From Microvirga mediterraneensis (GTDB taxonomy: Bacteria > Pseudomonadota > Alphaproteobacteria > Rhizobiales > Beijerinckiaceae): DNA of 64,000 nucleotides. The notes beneath the pieces are model-generated. The model did no database searches. It was not told where the DNA came from and saw only the letters and a list, made by a program, of their open reading frames with translations. The number at the start of each line of letters is the position of its first letter. Positions within the stretch are counted from its first letter, which is position 1. Below are positions 53,748 through 63,553 of the stretch, piece after piece. The stretch lies in the NCBI RefSeq assembly GCF_013520865.1, contig NZ_JACDXJ010000002.1, forward strand, positions 1 to 64,000. Direction: 5' to 3'. The translations under genes and the position numbers were made by a program.

Positions 53748-54407
53748 ATACGTCAGAACGCTGGGTTGCTATGGGCCATTGTGCGCTGACGTCCAGTCAG
53801 GGTTCTAGTTCAGGAGAACGATAATTCAATCTCCGTCACAGCCTAGATTGTAGAAGATCGAGTTGCGCCGACACCCGCCTGTCCCCTAGCGAGGGTCTCG
53901 TCAGCGCATCTGAGCCCGACCAACTGCTTTGGATCCAAGTTGGTCTGCTCGCTGAAGATCGGGTCGTGGATTTCACTTGGTTGGTGCTTGCAACAACCCG
54001 TCGTAAAATCAAGACCGACCCGAACGGAGAACTAGAACCCGAGATGCAACGCTATAGAGTTGTGAGAGTATTTTGAGGGGAAAGAGCAGACGCTCTTGCG
54101 GCCGCATCGCGAATTTGGCATGCGCGCGGTGCATTTCACGGCTCAAGCCGGGGTCCAGCTCCAAACAACGATCAAACTTGGCTGGGACCGCTGCCTCGCG
54201 TCACCGAGAATGTGCGGACCTCGTCGCCACGATGTGGTTTTACACCAGCTAACGGGGCTGCCAGTGTATCCATCCAGATGGGTGAGCACGTTCGTCGCGC
54301 CATGCCTTTGGATGCGGGGTCGTGACTAATATTGCGCACTCGGTACAAGGATCCTAGTTTGCCAATCGTCCTCTGTGTGGTTTCAAACCCGAGGACTCTG
54401 TTCTCCT
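53748..54407. other. Gap of about 660 bp without recognisable gene
   Basis: Only short frames, none with RBS, domain or typical codon use. No strong dyad seen. Confidence 0.5.
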
Positions 54408-55814
54408 ATGGCTCTTCCCGTCATGTTCTCCTCCCCGTTGCTTCTCAGTGCCATTGCCATCGAGGGTTATGCCGTTCTCGCGGTGGAACTCCTCGCGATT
54501 CGACAGCTCACCCCTTATGTGGGCAACGCCACCGACACGGTGGCCATCGTCATCGCTGCGGTTCTGCTCCCCCTGGCGCTGGGATACGAGGCTGGCGGCC
54601 GGGCGAGTTTCGCCCCCGGCGATGAGGCCGGCGTGCGCCGGCAGCTCATCCGGAACCTGCTGATCGCCGCGCTCATCCTCAGCTTCGGGCTGTCCCATCC
54701 CTTCCTGTCCGCATTCTTCCAGATCCTCGACGGCCTTGGCCTCACTCATCGTCTGGTCCAGGCGGCGGTTCACACCTCTCTGTTCCTGGTCTATCCGGTC
54801 TATCTGCTCGGTCAGACCATCCCGCTGGTCGCCTATTGCTCGACCGGTGGCAGCCTTCCCCGCTCCACGGGGCTGATGCTCTTCCTGTCCACGCTGGGGT
54901 CTTTCCTGGGCTCGGTGGTGTCGACCCTCGTGTTCATGACCTTCTTCGGCGTCCACATCACGGTGGCGTTGACCCTCGGCCTCCTGGTGGCGCTCGCCGC
55001 CCTCATCGGCTGGCACATGGAGGGCCGCAGCAGGCTGGCGCTCACAGCCAGTGCCCTTGGGCTCTTCATCGTTGCCGTCAACAGCCCCGCCGCGGTGGAG
55101 GCCTATGGCATCGTCAGCAACAATCTCTATAGCGAGGTGCGGATTGTCGAGAACCCGACCGAGAACAGCCCCCTCCTGGTCATCAACAACAGCCCGTCCT
55201 CCAAGATCGCGGCCCACCCCGAGCCCCGCTTCGCCTACCTGAAATTCATCGAGAAGGAGGTCGTCAGAGGGCTCGATACCGATCGTCCCCGCCGCATCCT
55301 GGTGATCGGGGCGGGAGGATTCACCATCGGCCTGGAGGATCGCTTCCATGCCTACACCTACGTGGACATCGACCCTGCGCTGCGGGAGGTGAGCGAGGAG
55401 CACTTCCTGCGCCAGCCCCTGTCGTCCAACAAGACCTTCGTGCCGGAATCCGCCCGCGCCTTCCTGCGTCGCAATACCCAAACCTATGACGTCGTGGTGC
55501 TCGATGCCTTCACGAACCGGATCAGCCTGCCGCCGGACCTGATTACCCGCGAGGCCTTCGCGGCCGTCAGGAAGGCGGTGGCGCCGGGCGGTCAGGTGGT
55601 CATGAACATCATCACCTCGCCAAGCTTCGAGGACCGTTTCAGCCGCAGCATCGATGTCACGATCCGCAGCGTGTTCCCCTTCGTTTCCCGCCAGATCCTG
55701 CCGGAGACCCGCACCGGCAATGTGGCCAGCGTGCTCTATCTCGCGGGCCAGCCCGAGGACCAGCCGCACGACATCTATACGGACAACCAGAACCGATCAT
55801 TTCTGGACTATTGA
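54408..55814 (+). CDS. Membrane-anchored spermidine-synthase-like protein
   Basis: 468 aa. The N-terminal half has about 7 helices (LLSAIAIEGYAVLAVELLAI, NATDTVAIVIAAVLLPLALG, LMLFLSTLGSFLGSVVSTLV). The C-terminal half is a Rossmann fold of the spermidine-synthase type: RRILVIGAGGFTIGLED, YVDIDPALREVSEEHFL, YDVVVLDAFTN. Such fused proteins are widespread and poorly characterised; polyamine formation is not proven. Stands alone, GC-rich codons like a chromosomal gene. Confidence 0.88.
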   Translation: MALPVMFSSPLLLSAIAIEGYAVLAVELLAIRQLTPYVGNATDTVAIVIAAVLLPLALGYEAGGRASFAPGDEAGVRRQLIRNLLIAALILSFGLSHPFLSAFFQILDGLGLTHRLVQAAVHTSLFLVYPVYLLGQTIPLVAYCSTGGSLPRSTGLMLFLSTLGSFLGSVVSTLVFMTFFGVHITVALTLGLLVALAALIGWHMEGRSRLALTASALGLFIVAVNSPAAVEAYGIVSNNLYSEVRIVENPTENSPLLVINNSPSSKIAAHPEPRFAYLKFIEKEVVRGLDTDRPRRILVIGAGGFTIGLEDRFHAYTYVDIDPALREVSEEHFLRQPLSSNKTFVPESARAFLRRNTQTYDVVVLDAFTNRISLPPDLITREAFAAVRKAVAPGGQVVMNIITSPSFEDRFSRSIDVTIRSVFPFVSRQILPETRTGNVASVLYLAGQPEDQPHDIYTDNQNRSFLDY

Positions 55815-56665
55815 TCTACAGGGACATGGATCGTGAGCAATCCTGGTATTCTTCGGATAGCTCATCTTCAACAACTTGAATTGTTGGTCGGCATGACCAA
55901 AACAGACTTCGCTTGCTTATGTGGCGGCAGCCGTATGAGAGTTGTCTGGGGTAGCCCTCAGCGTCATTCGGCAGCAAATCGGGTAGGCCTGAGGATCCGG
56001 TTACCGGGAACAAAGCGGTCCGTATAGGAGAGAAATCAATATAAAGATCACCATGAGCGCCTGTGCAATCTGGTGATAGCCGCGAGGCTGTCTTCAAAAA
56101 ACGACGACCCAGCCTCTCGAGGAGCCGCCGAGGACACCCCCGTCCTAGGATAAAGGAGACTGTCACCTTGTGGATCGGCCACGACGTTCTCAGCTATATT
56201 CAGGTGGATGGCGCAGTCTGGCACTGCCCCATCAATCCGGCTCTTCGAAAAGCAGCGGGCAAGTCCGACGACTGACGCTTCTCTCCAAGAGGCCGAGCTC
56301 CCGGAGCGCTGCGACTATTGGATCCACCTGTCGAGCTTGCATTTGGCGTCCATGATTTCATCCGCCTTGGTGAGATCATGCGGGGCGTCGTGAGGAACGG
56401 CTCACGGCCACTCTATCCCTGGACAGGGCACTGCTGGGGAGCCAGAGGCCCGTTTTGTTAAAGGAGATCGAACAAGACTTCCTGATTTTGGGACAACTGT
56501 CCATCGGACTTGGAAAGCCTCAGGTCAAGACTAGGCGGCGGGAAAGTGACGCCTTCTGAGAGCAGTTATTTGCCGCACGGCACCTCTGAAACCCGATCCC
56601 ATCGCTATGAGTTCGGTCTGCGGCCACTGACATAACAGCCGAGCAACGGCGACGGAGAATTGCTT
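55815..56665. other. Gap of about 850 bp without recognisable gene
   Basis: No frame over about 120 codons with a credible start. A minus-strand run DLTKADEIMDAKCKLDRWIQ near 56320-56390 looks protein-like but I cannot place it. Probably decayed. Confidence 0.45.
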
Positions 56666-56869
56666 ATGGGGGCAGATGAAAGCCGACGGCAGAGCCGGAC
56701 GGAGAGTCAAGGCACGCCACACCTACCCCAGTATGTCATCGAGCATATTGGACAGGTTCTGCGAAATCGCACCCGAGGGGAGCTTCTTATTCCTGTTCCC
56801 AGTGAATTGCTTGCCCTGCTCGCAATTGATCGGAACACGGCTCTGACTTCATCGAAACGGAAGTCGTGA
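56666..56869 (+). CDS. NepR-like anti-sigma factor (orphan)
   Basis: 67 aa: LPQYVIEHIGQVLRNRTRGE and LLIPVPSELLALLAID. This follows the NepR pattern (LP...IG..LR......PVP.R...LL), two helices that clamp the stress sigma factor EcfG. GGAG at about 56655. The usual partners phyR and ecfG are not adjacent, and the next frames are unrelated. Similarity by pattern only. Confidence 0.5.
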   Translation: MGADESRRQSRTESQGTPHLPQYVIEHIGQVLRNRTRGELLIPVPSELLALLAIDRNTALTSSKRKS

Positions 56870-56934
56870 ACCTGAGAGGTGTTCGACGAGGAGCCCGGAA
56901 GCAGTACATCTGTCTATTGGCCCCAGGCGAATCA

Positions 56935-57162
56935 TCAATCCGCTGGCGGCTGATGCGGGACCTCGCGCAAGTGGTAGCTTGCGATCATGACCTTGGCGAG
57001 AACGAGTTTATTAAGTCTGAATGGATCGACACTGAGGCGCTCTGCCCACTCCTCTAGGGCTGACGCGTCGAGTTGCCCAAGGAAGCGTGAGGGATCATGC
57101 CCTCGGTTCTTCAGGATCACGAGTTCACTCAAGGCTTGCCTCAACAGCTTTCGGTCTACCAT
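56935..57162 (-). CDS. Hypothetical small soluble protein
   Basis: 75 aa, helical and charged (LLRQALSELVILKNRGHDPS at the start). No family recognised. About 35-65 bp upstream there is TTGAACCTC with a 19-bp spacer, but the dyad and -10 (CTGGCA) are poor, so MerR-type control is not supported. Confidence 0.5.
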   Translation of the reverse strand: MVDRKLLRQALSELVILKNRGHDPSRFLGQLDASALEEWAERLSVDPFRLNKLVLAKVMIASYHLREVPHQPPAD

Positions 57163-57370
57163 CCTGAACGCCTCTCAGGCCCAGCCTGAGCCTGCTGCCA
57201 GAAGGGCGAGCTGGCCAGAGGTTCAAAAGGCTGGTCGCTTAGCCTGGCCAGAGCGTGGGCTCATCCGCGTGGCAACCCGCGCTGCTATTCCTAAATTGTT
57301 CAAGATCCGCAGGCACGGCTCCAGCCGCCCTCGTTTTATTCGCCACTGGATCCGTCGAGGGCCCAACCGC

Positions 57371-58585
57371 TCAAGCCGCTGCCAGGATTTCGTCGGCTGG
57401 TCCGAAGAACTCGTAGTGGATGCGATTTGACCGGACCCCAGCAAGGGCTAATCCGCCCACGAACGCCCGCAGGAACGGCCGCGGGCCGCACAGGTAGTAA
57501 CCGGCCTCGTCCAGCAGCGTGTTGGCCCGCACCCAGTCCACCGAGATCAGACCCTCATGGTCGTAGTCCTCTCCCTGACGGTCCGCCGGGCGAGGCTCGA
57601 CGTAGAAGGTCGTGACCCGGATGTTAGGATGGGCCTCGGCCAGGGAGCGGACGCGGTCCTTCATGGCATGGGTGGAGCCGTTGAGCGTGCCATGCACGTA
57701 ATGGACGGCCTTGTTGGGGTACTTGGCTGCAATGGTCTCCAGCATGCTCATCATCGGGGTCAGCCCGACGCCGCCGCTCAGGAGCACAACCGGGCGCGGC
57801 GACTCCTCGTTGAGGGAGAACTCGCCGGCCGGCGGGGCAACCTTAAGAATGGTCCCAACTTCGGCCTTGTCGTGCAGCCAGGTGGACGCGACACCCTGCG
57901 GCTCCCGCTTGACCGAGATGCGGTAGGTCTGGTCGTTCGGCGCACTGGAGATGCTGTAATTGCGCTTGAGCGGATGCTGGCCCGGCACATCGATCCAGAA
58001 GGTCAGGTACTGCCCCGGCTGATGGCGCAGGACGGGACCGCCGTCCTCGGGCCAGAGCACGAACGAGGTGATGATCTCGCTCTCCTTCTGCTTGCTCTCG
58101 ATCCGGAAATTGCGCCAGCCGTTCCAGCCGCCGGGTGCCGTGGCCAGGCTGGTGTAGATAGCCTTCTCGCGCCCGATCAGCACGTGAGCCAGGAACCAGT
58201 AGGCCTCGCCCCAGGCGGCCAAGATCTCGTCGGTGGCGGGGTCGCCAAGCACGTCCTTGATCGCCTCGAGCAGCGCCTCGGCCACATGCGGGTAGTGCTC
58301 GGGCAGGATGTTCAGCCCCACGTGCTTCTGTGCGATCCGCTCCACCGCGGGTGCCAACGCACCAAGATTGTCGATGTTTTGCGCATAGGCGAGAACAGCG
58401 GAGGCAAGGGCTTTCGGCTGGGATCCGGTCTCGCCATGATGCGACTGGTTGAAGAGGTCGCGGATCTCCTCGTTCCGGAACATGCGCTCGTACATGCGCT
58501 TCGTGATCGCCAAGCCATGCTCCTGGAGGGCCGGGACCGTGGCCTTTACCAGATGAATGGTCGTGTCGCTGAGCGAGGTAGACAT
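57371..58585 (-). CDS. hmp: Flavohemoglobin / nitric oxide dioxygenase
   Basis: 404 aa. Globin domain (residues 1-140: KRMYERMFRNEEIRDLFNQS, KHVGLNILPEHYPHVAEALL with proximal His), FAD domain (HQPGQYLTFWIDVPGQHPLKRNYSISSAP) and NAD domain (VVLLSGGVGLTPMMSML, YYLCGPRPFLRAF). Converts NO plus O2 to nitrate. Start 58585 with AAGGA upstream. Preceded by the dyad at 58708-58726. Confidence 0.95.
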   Translation of the reverse strand: MSTSLSDTTIHLVKATVPALQEHGLAITKRMYERMFRNEEIRDLFNQSHHGETGSQPKALASAVLAYAQNIDNLGALAPAVERIAQKHVGLNILPEHYPHVAEALLEAIKDVLGDPATDEILAAWGEAYWFLAHVLIGREKAIYTSLATAPGGWNGWRNFRIESKQKESEIITSFVLWPEDGGPVLRHQPGQYLTFWIDVPGQHPLKRNYSISSAPNDQTYRISVKREPQGVASTWLHDKAEVGTILKVAPPAGEFSLNEESPRPVVLLSGGVGLTPMMSMLETIAAKYPNKAVHYVHGTLNGSTHAMKDRVRSLAEAHPNIRVTTFYVEPRPADRQGEDYDHEGLISVDWVRANTLLDEAGYYLCGPRPFLRAFVGGLALAGVRSNRIHYEFFGPADEILAAA

Positions 58586-59116
58586 GGGATCATCCTTCGA
58601 TGCGTCGTGGGTGGACGGGATGATTGCGGAAGCGCAATGCATTGGTGGACCCAATCCACATCATGATCCCGCCCCTGAGGATCAGCGATATGTACCCTCT
58701 CACAGAATGACCGGGAATCCAGGTCATATCCTTAAGGGGAGTTCCTGATCTCTATTGGCCGCAGCAGCCCATGATGTAGGCGAGCTCATTCGTAAAATCA
58801 GGAATCCAGTCTTGCCACTATACACCGCATAAACCGTGTCCAACCCGTCTCCGACGAGCGGAGCAGACAATTAAGTCCCCGCCTCTCACTCGCGTCGGCT
58901 TCGGCCAGGTAGCTACCATAAGCAAATCCCAGCGCCACCCGGAGCATCAGGCCACCTGAATGGACATGTCACAGAAGGGTAAATGCCGATCAGCCTACGA
59001 TACTGCTAGTGAGCGCACTGGAATCTGTACCCAGGACCTTCCGATTAAGAGCCAGATGGTCAAAGAGCGATTATCAGTGGACTCGAATCACATTTACGAA
59101 ACCCTGCCGAACTTGG
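58586..59116. other. Intergenic region upstream of hmp
   Basis: About 530 bp between hmp and the amidoligase gene. It contains the inverted repeat listed separately; otherwise no credible gene. Confidence 0.5.
58708..58726. promoter_or_regulatory. Inverted repeat upstream of hmp
   Basis: TGACC-gggaatcca-GGTCA, perfect 5-bp arms, 9-bp centre, about 125 bp upstream of the hmp start. Candidate site for an NO-responsive regulator (NsrR or NnrR class); it does not match the textbook consensus of either. Confidence 0.4.
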
Positions 59117-60049
59117 TCATGCGCTCCCACGGCTCAGAACGGCCTTACCCAATGCGGCAAGCCCTTCCGTACACGCTGCTAGACGCTCCACGCTCAGCCA
59201 GCGCTGCCAGTCCGGCATGATACTCCAGGCAGGATCGCTCAGGTGCGCCTGCGGCAGCCGGTAATGAAACACCGGCCTGGATGCGATCTTCTCATGCGGC
59301 AGAACAGAGCGCACCCGCTCCTCATCGAAGTGAGCTAGCAGGGGCAGAAGATCCAACGCACGCTTCCGGGTCGGGTTCGCCACAAGATAATCTTCGGTCA
59401 ATTCCGGCAGGCGCGGCCAGTAGGTGGGATCAAGCACGCGGTGCTTGTAGGCCTGCGGGTAGTCGGGCGGTAGGACGAGGGCATGACGAAAGCTCCCGTG
59501 CGCGATTTCCCGCCGCAGCCGGTCGCCGACCAGGAGAAAAGCCTTCAGAAAGGCCATTACCGTTGTCGCATCAAGATGCGGTGGATCGATGTTGAAGTGG
59601 AGGCCCAGCGAGTCCCAGAGCACGGCCCCGCGGCCATGCGCTCCCGCTGCCCGCAAGCTGGCTATGACGATGTCCATCTGCGAGAGCCGGGCGATGGGCA
59701 AGGGGGCGGTGATGAGCTCGCGCGGGACAAACGGTGCGGTCACTGTGCCGAGCCATGTCGCCAAGCGGCGGTTCAGCCTAAGGTCGAGTTCCGGATGGCG
59801 GTCAGGGTGAACGTGCCGCAGGTCGGTTTCGATCAGCAGGTCGCCCAGGCCGGTGCCGGTGACCCTGAAAGCGTGCGGGTCCTCAGCCTCACAGCTTCCG
59901 CCAAGATCATTCGCAAGGGCCTCCGCGGCAGCCCGGGCTGTGGGGCCCAGGAACTCGATCTCAACCCCGACTCGCCGGAACGAGCCGTCCGCGCCCATCA
60001 GAATGGGTGGGTTAAGAGCGCCGGCTGTGATGGCAATGTCGTTCATCAT
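59117..60049 (-). CDS. Amidoligase-family protein
   Basis: 310 aa. FRRVGVEIEFLGPTARAAAE carries the GxEiEf start of the amidoligase fold (glutamine-synthetase/GCS superfamily), with SLGLHFNIDPPHLDATTVM and TRKRALDLLPLLAHFD later. These enzymes form amide or peptide bonds with ATP; in operons they pair with a class II glutamine amidotransferase-like protein, absent here. Substrate unknown. Confidence 0.8.
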   Translation of the reverse strand: MMNDIAITAGALNPPILMGADGSFRRVGVEIEFLGPTARAAAEALANDLGGSCEAEDPHAFRVTGTGLGDLLIETDLRHVHPDRHPELDLRLNRRLATWLGTVTAPFVPRELITAPLPIARLSQMDIVIASLRAAGAHGRGAVLWDSLGLHFNIDPPHLDATTVMAFLKAFLLVGDRLRREIAHGSFRHALVLPPDYPQAYKHRVLDPTYWPRLPELTEDYLVANPTRKRALDLLPLLAHFDEERVRSVLPHEKIASRPVFHYRLPQAHLSDPAWSIMPDWQRWLSVERLAACTEGLAALGKAVLSRGSA

Positions 60050-60281
60050 CGCCTGACATGGGGACGATGGAGACTGACCTCAATGAACGATCCTGCGGCT
60101 CCTGTACAATCTGCGGACGGCTGGTGCAGACAAGGATAAGGCCGTGCCGGAATGCATTACTTCTTGCCTCGTATACCTCATGAGGACGATACAAAATATT
60201 ATTAAGGTCCGGTAAGGCTTGCGACAGCCGTTCTGGATCAACAACTTAAACGAGTGACGGCTTCCAAAGGACCTTACCGCG

Positions 60282-60560
60282 ATGTCCATGTCGTTGCTGG
60301 CTTCTGCTAGACCATCCGCACGCGAGTGCACCTATAACCTGTTCCGGAACAGGCCGCGGCCTGAGCTTCTCTGTGCTGTGCCGGAACACTGGCCCGTACC
60401 CAGGTTCCTCGACTTAGAAGGCTGGACGTTTGAGCGGCCTCTCCATGATGCCGACATAGCCCCGGCAGGCTTTGAGGATCGGGCTGCATCGGTTGGCGTG
60501 CGGTTTAACGGCTCTTACCTGTTCCAGGTCACAGCTTGGCAGGGGAAAATGGCTGCTTAG
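60282..60560 (+). CDS. Hypothetical protein
   Basis: 92 aa. Protein-like core PRPELLCAVPEHWPVPRFLD and RAASVGVRFNGSYLFQVTAW, no signal or helix. No family recognised. Starts with a modest RBS. Confidence 0.45.
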   Translation: MSMSLLASARPSARECTYNLFRNRPRPELLCAVPEHWPVPRFLDLEGWTFERPLHDADIAPAGFEDRAASVGVRFNGSYLFQVTAWQGKMAA

Positions 60561-60830
60561 TCGCGCGGGAGTCCACCCGGCGTCGTCCCATCAAGCGAGT
60601 ATGAGCCATTCTGAACGGACGCCCCGCTCGTCTGAGTCATGGAAAATACTTAATCTGGTATTTGCGGGAGGAGCCGTATAGGCAAGTAACACGTGTTGAG
60701 GTCACAAGGCCGGAGGCCGATCCGAACTCACCGCCGGTTTCTTTCGGCATACAGGTACATCGGGGACAAGGCCGTCCGTGAAGATCATTGTGCACCATTC
60801 TGCTGCGGCTTTTGACGGAGTGTAAATGCA

Positions 60831-61439
60831 ATGAGCGACTTCCCGCGCGCTGCACCTTCACATTGTCTGTCCGGGCAACTCGGAACCCTTCTTGGGATTT
60901 CTGTACAGAGAACATCGTGTGTCTTCAGATGGCAACAGCACTATTGGCTCACAGCACTTCTCGACGTTCAACCCGGTGACCGAATTCTGGTGTTGGGATG
61001 CGGTTCCGGGCTAGAGCTGTCTCTCTGCCTGGCCTACGGCGCAAGCAGGGTTGTTGGCTTCGATCCTTGGTTGGTGAAGCTCGCCATCGCGTACCGCCGC
61101 AACCGCGCCGCATGTCTTCTAGGTCGGCTGAGTCTGCGTCACGGAGCGCTGGAGGCCCTAAGCGGCGGCATCGAGCCTGTCAATAAAGTGCTCTGCATCA
61201 ACACAGTCGAAGACGTGGAAAATCGGATTGGAATTCTTCGCAGGCTATCCGACGTTATCTCCGCTGGTGGTCGCATTATCATTGCAACAGATGCCCAAGC
61301 ATCGCTGGGAGGTGCCACTGCACTCGGCGAGGATACACGACTCGACATGATCGGCGCTGGATGGACGGGAACACGTGTAGAGGCTCTACCACGCCGGAGA
61401 GGCTCTTTGGTCTGCACAATCGGCCATCGACGTCGCTGA
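60831..61439 (+). CDS. Class I SAM-dependent methyltransferase-like protein
   Basis: 202 aa. Rossmann core: GDRILVLGCGSGLELSLCLAYGA (SAM-binding GxGxG), VVGFDPWLVKLAIAYRRNRA, VLCINTVEDVENRIG. The acidic residue after strand 2 (FD) is present. Target unknown. Confidence 0.7.
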   Translation: MSDFPRAAPSHCLSGQLGTLLGISVQRTSCVFRWQQHYWLTALLDVQPGDRILVLGCGSGLELSLCLAYGASRVVGFDPWLVKLAIAYRRNRAACLLGRLSLRHGALEALSGGIEPVNKVLCINTVEDVENRIGILRRLSDVISAGGRIIIATDAQASLGGATALGEDTRLDMIGAGWTGTRVEALPRRRGSLVCTIGHRRR

Positions 61440-62103
61440 TACGTGTTGCAAGATGAGCATGTAGATCAGGTGTTCTGCGGTTGATCCCTGCACCGGGGCG
61501 GGTATAGCATCGCTTCACTTGAGCCATCTCTATGGCCGCTTGAGCATTTGCTCGCTGTGTCAGACAGCGGTCTGATGGATCGTGTCGAGCAACGGCATCA
61601 GATTGAATTGCGAGATAAACTTATTGCGAAGTTGCTCGACGCTGAGCAACCGCATTTGCTGAAGGCACAGGATGAGCGCTTCCGGACCGGGGAAGAATTC
61701 TCGGTCACCGGGCGAGGAGAATCCGGCTGTGACCCACAAGACTGGTCATCAGGCTGCTAGAGTATTGGATCCAGAAGCGGGCTCCTGTTTGTAGTATCCA
61801 ACGATGCTCCATTTCTTGAAGTTCGAATCGTTGGATCCGAACCGAAGGTCCACGTGAGCAAAAAACCGGGTCCAGTTTTCCGCTCGATGCGCTACGGCGG
61901 ACCGCGTTCGTGAGCACCAAGCTAAGCTCCTCACGCAGAAGTGAGATCGGGCGGTTCCATTTGCCATACAACGAACCCGATGTTCCCTGTTTTCGATACC
62001 GTTCTTTAATCCTATCCCGGCACTTATCGCCAGGAGAAGGGGGAGCGGGCGCCTGTCCGCCGCTCCCGCCATGACCATACCTAACCGGGAAGAGCTTGCG
62101 CTC
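61440..62103. other. Gap of about 660 bp without recognisable gene
   Basis: Contains a polar plus-strand frame at 61548-61760 (70 codons, no RBS, no family) and little else. Confidence 0.45.
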
Positions 62104-63375
62104 ATGTTGTCTCGCCGTACCCTCCTGACTGGATCGCTCGCCCTGATCTTCACGCCGGCTACCGGAGCCCTGGCCCAGCAATTCGCCCAGAGCCAGGCCG
62201 AGTGGTCGCAGAACTACGAGGCCGTGTCCCGCACCCGCGTGCAGCGCACCTCGACCCCGATGCTGTCCGCGGAGGCGCTCGCCGCCACCGAGCAGATGAT
62301 CGAGTACTACCGCAACATCGCGGCCCGCGGCGGCTGGCAGCCCGTCCAGGGCGTCCAGGGCCTGCGCGTCGGCTCCAAGAGCCCGGCCGTCATGGCCCTG
62401 CGCCAGCGCCTCATCGTCACGGGCGACCTGGATCCGGCCGCCGGCGAGTCGCCGATCTTCGATTCCTATGTCGAGGCTGCCGTCCGCCGCTTCCAAGCCC
62501 GCCACGGCATCAGCTCCACCGGTACTGTGACCGCCCCGACGGTGGCGGCCATGAACGTGCCGGTCGACGTCCGCATCCGTCAGCTTGAGATCAACGTCTC
62601 TCGCCTGCGCACCCTCGGCGGCGCCGGACTTCCCAACAAGTACGTGGTCGCCAACATCCCGGCGGCTCTCGTGGAGACGGTGGAGGGCGGCGTCGTTCAT
62701 ACCCGTCACGCGGCCGGCGTCGGCAAGATCGACCGTCAGTCGCCCATCATCAATGTTAAGATCACGGAAGTGAACTTCAACCCGTTCTGGACGGTTCCAG
62801 CTTCGATCATTCGGAAAGACCTGATTCCGAAGATGCAGAAGGAGCCGAACTACCTGACCGAAAACAAGATCCGAATCATCAACGGTCAGGGTCAGGAGAT
62901 TAGACCCGAGCAGATTAACTGGAACTCAAATGAAGCCACTCGGTATATGTTCAAGCAAGATCCCGGCGGTGAGATCAACTCGATGGGCTTCGTTCGCATT
63001 AACATGCCGAATAAGGATGGAGTCTATATGCATGACACTCCGTCCAAAGGCATCTTCGGCGACGATTTCCGTTTCGTGTCGTCCGGCTGCATCCGCGTAC
63101 AGAATGTGCGTGACTACATCGAGTGGCTGCTGAAGGACACCCCCGGCTGGAGCCGCGAGCAGATCGACGCCACCTTCAAGTCCGGCGACCGCATCGATGC
63201 TAGGCTCATGCAGGCGATCAATGTCTACTGGGTCTACATCACGGCTTGGGCGACCCCGGACGGCTTGGTGCAGTTCCGCGACGACATCTACAACATGGAC
63301 GGCCTCGGCAACGCCATCCCGGTGGCGAGCCGCACCCCGACCGAGCCGGATCAGGAGATGTTCCTGCAAAACTAG
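62104..63375 (+). CDS. Large L,D-transpeptidase with peptidoglycan-binding domain
   Basis: 423 aa. Tat-like signal (MLSRRTLLTGSLALIFTPAT), a helical region, PG_binding_1 (VEAAVRRFQARHGISSTGTV), then YkuD: NPFWTVPASIIRKDLIPKMQ, MPNKDGVYMHDTPSKGIFGD and FVSSGCIRVQNVRDYIEWLL (catalytic Cys). Same plan as 43091-44521 (LdtD/YcbB-like). From about 62750 to 63020 the codon third positions are richer in A/T than the flanks, which suggests a patch of foreign or recombined sequence. Confidence 0.92.
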   Translation: MLSRRTLLTGSLALIFTPATGALAQQFAQSQAEWSQNYEAVSRTRVQRTSTPMLSAEALAATEQMIEYYRNIAARGGWQPVQGVQGLRVGSKSPAVMALRQRLIVTGDLDPAAGESPIFDSYVEAAVRRFQARHGISSTGTVTAPTVAAMNVPVDVRIRQLEINVSRLRTLGGAGLPNKYVVANIPAALVETVEGGVVHTRHAAGVGKIDRQSPIINVKITEVNFNPFWTVPASIIRKDLIPKMQKEPNYLTENKIRIINGQGQEIRPEQINWNSNEATRYMFKQDPGGEINSMGFVRINMPNKDGVYMHDTPSKGIFGDDFRFVSSGCIRVQNVRDYIEWLLKDTPGWSREQIDATFKSGDRIDARLMQAINVYWVYITAWATPDGLVQFRDDIYNMDGLGNAIPVASRTPTEPDQEMFLQN

Positions 63376-63553
63376 AGGGAAGCCAGTTTGTTGAGCATTG
63401 TCTCGATCTGCTCTCGCCCCTGCTCAAAGTTCGATGCGCGCACTTCTGGATTGCGGAGGGGCTGACCGCCGTGATTGATCGACATACAGAGCCGGACGAC
63501 AGCAACTGTCTCACCTTGACCCAACCGGCGACTCGAAGGATCTGCCACGGCAT

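Noticed and set aside
54354..55769. 471-codon minus-strand frame
   Set aside because: Shadow of the membrane-bound spermidine-synthase-like gene.
57196..57226. Seventh MerR-type promoter before the 56935-57162 gene
   Set aside because: TTGAAC and CCTC are present but the second half-site (GAG) is missing and the -10 (CTGGCA) is poor.
57557..58666. 369-codon plus-strand frame
   Set aside because: Antisense of the flavohemoglobin gene.
61705..62709. 334-codon minus-strand frame
   Set aside because: Covers the gap and the start of the L,D-transpeptidase in antisense; no recognisable domain.
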